Assembly: GCA_900766865.1 (NCBI GenBank)
Contig: CAAFXA010000053.1
Coordinates: forward strand, 1 to 5,490
Length of the DNA stretch: 5,490 bases
Reading direction: 5' to 3'
Source: an uncultured Akkermansia sp.
Lineage (GTDB): Bacteria; Verrucomicrobiota; Verrucomicrobiia; Verrucomicrobiales; Akkermansiaceae
Shown here: one piece after another, positions 3,228 to 5,490 of the stretch
Layout: each line of letters opens with the position of its first letter
Position numbering within the stretch: position 1 is the first letter of the stretch
Notes under the pieces: generated by a model
What the model saw: the letters and a program-made list of their open reading frames with translations, nothing else
Databases searched by the model: none
Told to the model about the DNA's origin: nothing
Made by a program: the position numbers and the translations under genes

Positions 3228-5490
3228 TCAGGAGAGGGCTGCCAGCATGGCTTCCAGCTGTGCCTTTTTGTTTTCCCATTCGGTCAGACGGGCGCGTTCC
3301 TGCTCCACCACGGCGGCGGGGGCTCGGTCTACAAAGGAGGCGTTGCCCAGCTTGGCATTGCTCTTGGCAATTTCCTTGGTAATCTTCTCCAGTTCCTTGC
3401 CAATGCGGCTGCGCTCGGCCTCGACATCTACCAGGCCTTCCAGCGGCAGGAAGAGCTCGCCAAAGGTGGTAAGCGCGGTGGGCGTTCCCTTGGGGGCTTC
3501 GTAGGCTGCATCCATTGTGGCCTTTCTGGCACCTGCCAGCAGAGCCAGGCGAGCCATCAGGTCCTCGTTCAGGGGCAGGGCACCGGGCTTCAGCACGAAG
3601 CTCACGTTCTTGTTGGTGGCAAGGTTATATTCTGCCTTAAGGTTACGGGCGCGGTTGGCGGTGTCGTACAAAGCAGTGGAGAGGGCGCGGGCCTTGGAGA
3701 TGTCCGTGTCGCTCAGGCCAGCCAGCAGGCTATCTGCCTGGGGCAGCGGGGTGCTCATGAGGGGCAGGCCGTTGTTGCGTGCGGCAAAGCCCAGGCTCTG
3801 CCACAGTTCTTCGGCAATGTGCGGCATGATGGGAGCCAACAGTGCCAGGTAGTGGCGCAGCACAGTATCGATGGTGTAGAGCGTGGCATTCTTCACGGCA
3901 GGCTCACCCTCGCGCAGGTCGTTCTTCACAGCCTCGAGGAAGAGGGAGCAGTACTCGTTCCAGAAGAAGGAGTACAGGGCCTGGGTGTAGGTGTTGAACT
4001 CGTACTTGCTGAGTGCCTCTGCTACAGTGGTATGCAGCTCTTTGAGTTTGGCAAGGATGTCGATGTGCACCGGGGCAAATCGGGGTGCCTCGGTACCGGC
4101 TTCGCCCTGCATCATACGGAAGCGGGCTGCGTTGTACAGCTTGTTGGCAAAGTTCTTGCCTTCCTCAATCTGCTTCTCGTCGAACTTAACGTCTGTGCCG
4201 GTGGGCGCAATACGCATGAGGCCGAAGCGCAGACCATCTGCACCATAGTGGGCAATGAGGTCCAGCGGGTCGGGGCTGTTGCCGAGGCTCTTGCTCATTT
4301 TGCGGCCCTGCAGGTCGCGCACAATGGAGGTGAAGAAGACGTTGCCGAAGGGCTTCTGGCCGTCTGCAAAGCGGTAGCCGGCCATAATCATGCGTGCTAC
4401 CCAGAAGAAGATGATGTCCGGCCCGGTTACCAGGTCGCTGGTGGGGTAGAACTTGGCGCGGCACTCGGCGTCCATGGTGGCGAATGGCCACAGCCAACTG
4501 GAGAACCATGTGTCCAGCGCGTCTTCGTCCTGTACCCAGTTTTCAGGGTCGGCCGGGGGCTCTACGCCCACATAGATGTCGCCTGCCGCGGCATCTGCCT
4601 CGTCCAGCTTAGTGGCTTCCTGCAGTTCGGCTGCCTTCTCCTTGCGGTACCAGACGGGGATGCGGTGGCCCCACCACAGCTGGCGGGAGATGCACCAGTC
4701 CTGAATACCCTCCAGCCAGTGGGCGTAGGTCTTGGCCCAGTGAGCAGGGCGGAAAACGATATCGCCGTTAGCCACAGCATCTGCAGCCTCCTGTACACAG
4801 GGGTACTTCAGGAACCACTGCATGCTCAGGCGAGGTTCGATGGGAACATGGGAGCGCTCGCTCATACCCACGTTGTTTTCGTACTCTTCTACCTTCTCCA
4901 ACAGGCCCTTGGCTTCAATCAGCTCAATGGACTTGTCGCGGGCCACAAAGCGGTCCAGCCCGTGCAGCTCGGGGCAGTCGGGGCAGTTGATGCGGCCATC
5001 GGCGGTGAGCACGTCGATAATCTCCAGGTTGTTCTTCATACCCACCTCAAAGTCCGTGCGGTCGTGGGCCGGGGTAATCTTGAGAGCACCGGTGCCGAAC
5101 TCGATTTCTACGTGCTCATCAGCAATGATGGGGATTTCCGTCTCTACGAGCGGGCGGATAACTGTCTTGCCAATCAGGTGCGCAAAACGAGGATCATTGG
5201 GGTTGACTGCTACGGCCACGTCGGCCATGATAGTTTCCGGGCGGGTGGTGGATACCAGCAGCTGCCCGCTGCCGTCTGCCAGTTTGTAACGGATTGTGTA
5301 AAGCTTGCTCTTGGAGGGTGTCATGATTACCTCCTCATCAGACAGAGCAGTGCGGAGCACGGGGTCCCAGTTCACCATGCGGCGGCCACGGTAGATAAGG
5401 CCTTCTTTGAACAGCTCGGTGAAGACGCGTGCTACCTCCGGGGCGTACACGTTGTCCATCGTGAAGCGCTCGCGCTCCCAGTCGCAGGAG
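3228..5490 (-). CDS. valS: Valyl-tRNA synthetase, 5' end outside the window
   Basis: The class I synthetase that charges tRNA-Val in the cytoplasm. The visible 753 codons run to the TGA at 3228. The frame stays open to the window edge (residues ...SCDWERERFTMDN, a conserved ValRS stretch), so the ATG at 5459 is internal, and about 130-160 residues with the HIGH-type motif are missing. Present are the CP1 editing domain with STTRPET and KITPAHDRTDFEVG, then RSHVPIEPRLSMQWFLK, IQDWCISRQLWWGHRIPVWY (catalytic core), DLVTGPDIIFFWVARMIM (typical ValRS, separating it from IleRS/LeuRS), KMSKSLGNSPDPLDLI (KMSKS codons at 4287-4301), and the anticodon-binding helical domain. The C-terminal coiled-coil arm (VEAERSRIGKELEKITKEI to the end) contacts tRNA in the family. 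A CPDC pair sits in the editing domain (GRINCPDCPELHG), and I know of no role for it. All visible motifs are intact. Confidence 0.97.
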   Translation of the reverse strand, partial: SCDWERERFTMDNVYAPEVARVFTELFKEGLIYRGRRMVNWDPVLRTALSDEEVIMTPSKSKLYTIRYKLADGSGQLLVSTTRPETIMADVAVAVNPNDPRFAHLIGKTVIRPLVETEIPIIADEHVEIEFGTGALKITPAHDRTDFEVGMKNNLEIIDVLTADGRINCPDCPELHGLDRFVARDKSIELIEAKGLLEKVEEYENNVGMSERSHVPIEPRLSMQWFLKYPCVQEAADAVANGDIVFRPAHWAKTYAHWLEGIQDWCISRQLWWGHRIPVWYRKEKAAELQEATKLDEADAAAGDIYVGVEPPADPENWVQDEDALDTWFSSWLWPFATMDAECRAKFYPTSDLVTGPDIIFFWVARMIMAGYRFADGQKPFGNVFFTSIVRDLQGRKMSKSLGNSPDPLDLIAHYGADGLRFGLMRIAPTGTDVKFDEKQIEEGKNFANKLYNAARFRMMQGEAGTEAPRFAPVHIDILAKLKELHTTVAEALSKYEFNTYTQALYSFFWNEYCSLFLEAVKNDLREGEPAVKNATLYTIDTVLRHYLALLAPIMPHIAEELWQSLGFAARNNGLPLMSTPLPQADSLLAGLSDTDISKARALSTALYDTANRARNLKAEYNLATNKNVSFVLKPGALPLNEDLMARLALLAGARKATMDAAYEAPKGTPTALTTFGELFLPLEGLVDVEAERSRIGKELEKITKEIAKSNAKLGNASFVDRAPAAVVEQERARLTEWENKKAQLEAMLAALS

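Noticed and set aside
3187..3228. An ATG overlapping the valS stop (TGATG), a common coupled-start arrangement.
   Set aside because: The frame from that ATG ends after 14 codons and is not the frame of the 252-residue protein, so the GTG at 3218 is the better start.
4822..5289. A 155-codon Ser-rich open frame on the plus strand within valS.
   Set aside because: It lies fully opposite the conserved valS editing domain and has no independent motif, signal peptide or start signal.
5457..5459. ATG at 5459 as the start of valS.
   Set aside because: The frame continues to the window edge with conserved ValRS residues (CDWERERFTMD), so this Met is internal and the gene is cut by the window, not truncated in the genome.

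Overview
All genes in this 5.5 kb window lie on the minus strand, so they read from high to low coordinates. The DNA is moderately GC-rich. It looks like an ordinary bacterial chromosome with housekeeping genes interspersed with lineage-specific small genes. The style (metabolic genes mixed with small exported and membrane proteins of unknown function, few Shine-Dalgarno sequences) and the flavour of the proteins suggest Verrucomicrobiota, perhaps an Akkermansia-like gut lineage. That placement is an impression from memory, not a search result.

Upstream block (5490 to 2043): valS, encoding valyl-tRNA synthetase, with its 5' end outside the window. It is followed after 9 bp by a 252-residue protein of unknown function, with a basic linker, hydrophobic segments, two Cys clusters and an all-arginine tail. 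After 21 bp comes a 131-residue exported helical protein of unknown function. The close spacing suggests one transcription unit. An AT-rich palindrome with a T-run follows the last stop codon and may be a weak terminator.

Intergenic region (2042 to 1862): about 180 bp with a plausible sigma70-type promoter and inverted repeats that overlap it, directly in front of a MarR-family regulator gene. The layout fits autoregulation, and it favours a regulator start at 1861 over the longer reading from 1924.

Downstream block (1861 to 1): marR-family regulator, pgeF (multicopper-polyphenol-oxidase-fold YfiH/LACC1 family), 5-formyltetrahydrofolate cyclo-ligase, then the first 41 codons of an exported SGNH/GDSL-type hydrolase that leaves the window. 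pgeF and the cyclo-ligase gene are separated by nothing but the pgeF stop codon (TAA-ATG, same frame). Both encode enzymes linked to repair or editing of metabolites, apparently under one MarR-controlled promoter.

No mobile element, CRISPR array, tRNA or rRNA was seen. I did not find a clearly new multi-gene system. The best leads are the MarR promoter/operator with the genes it would control, the unusual PgeF motifs coinciding with an 8-base homopolymer, and the uncharacterised Cys-rich membrane protein.
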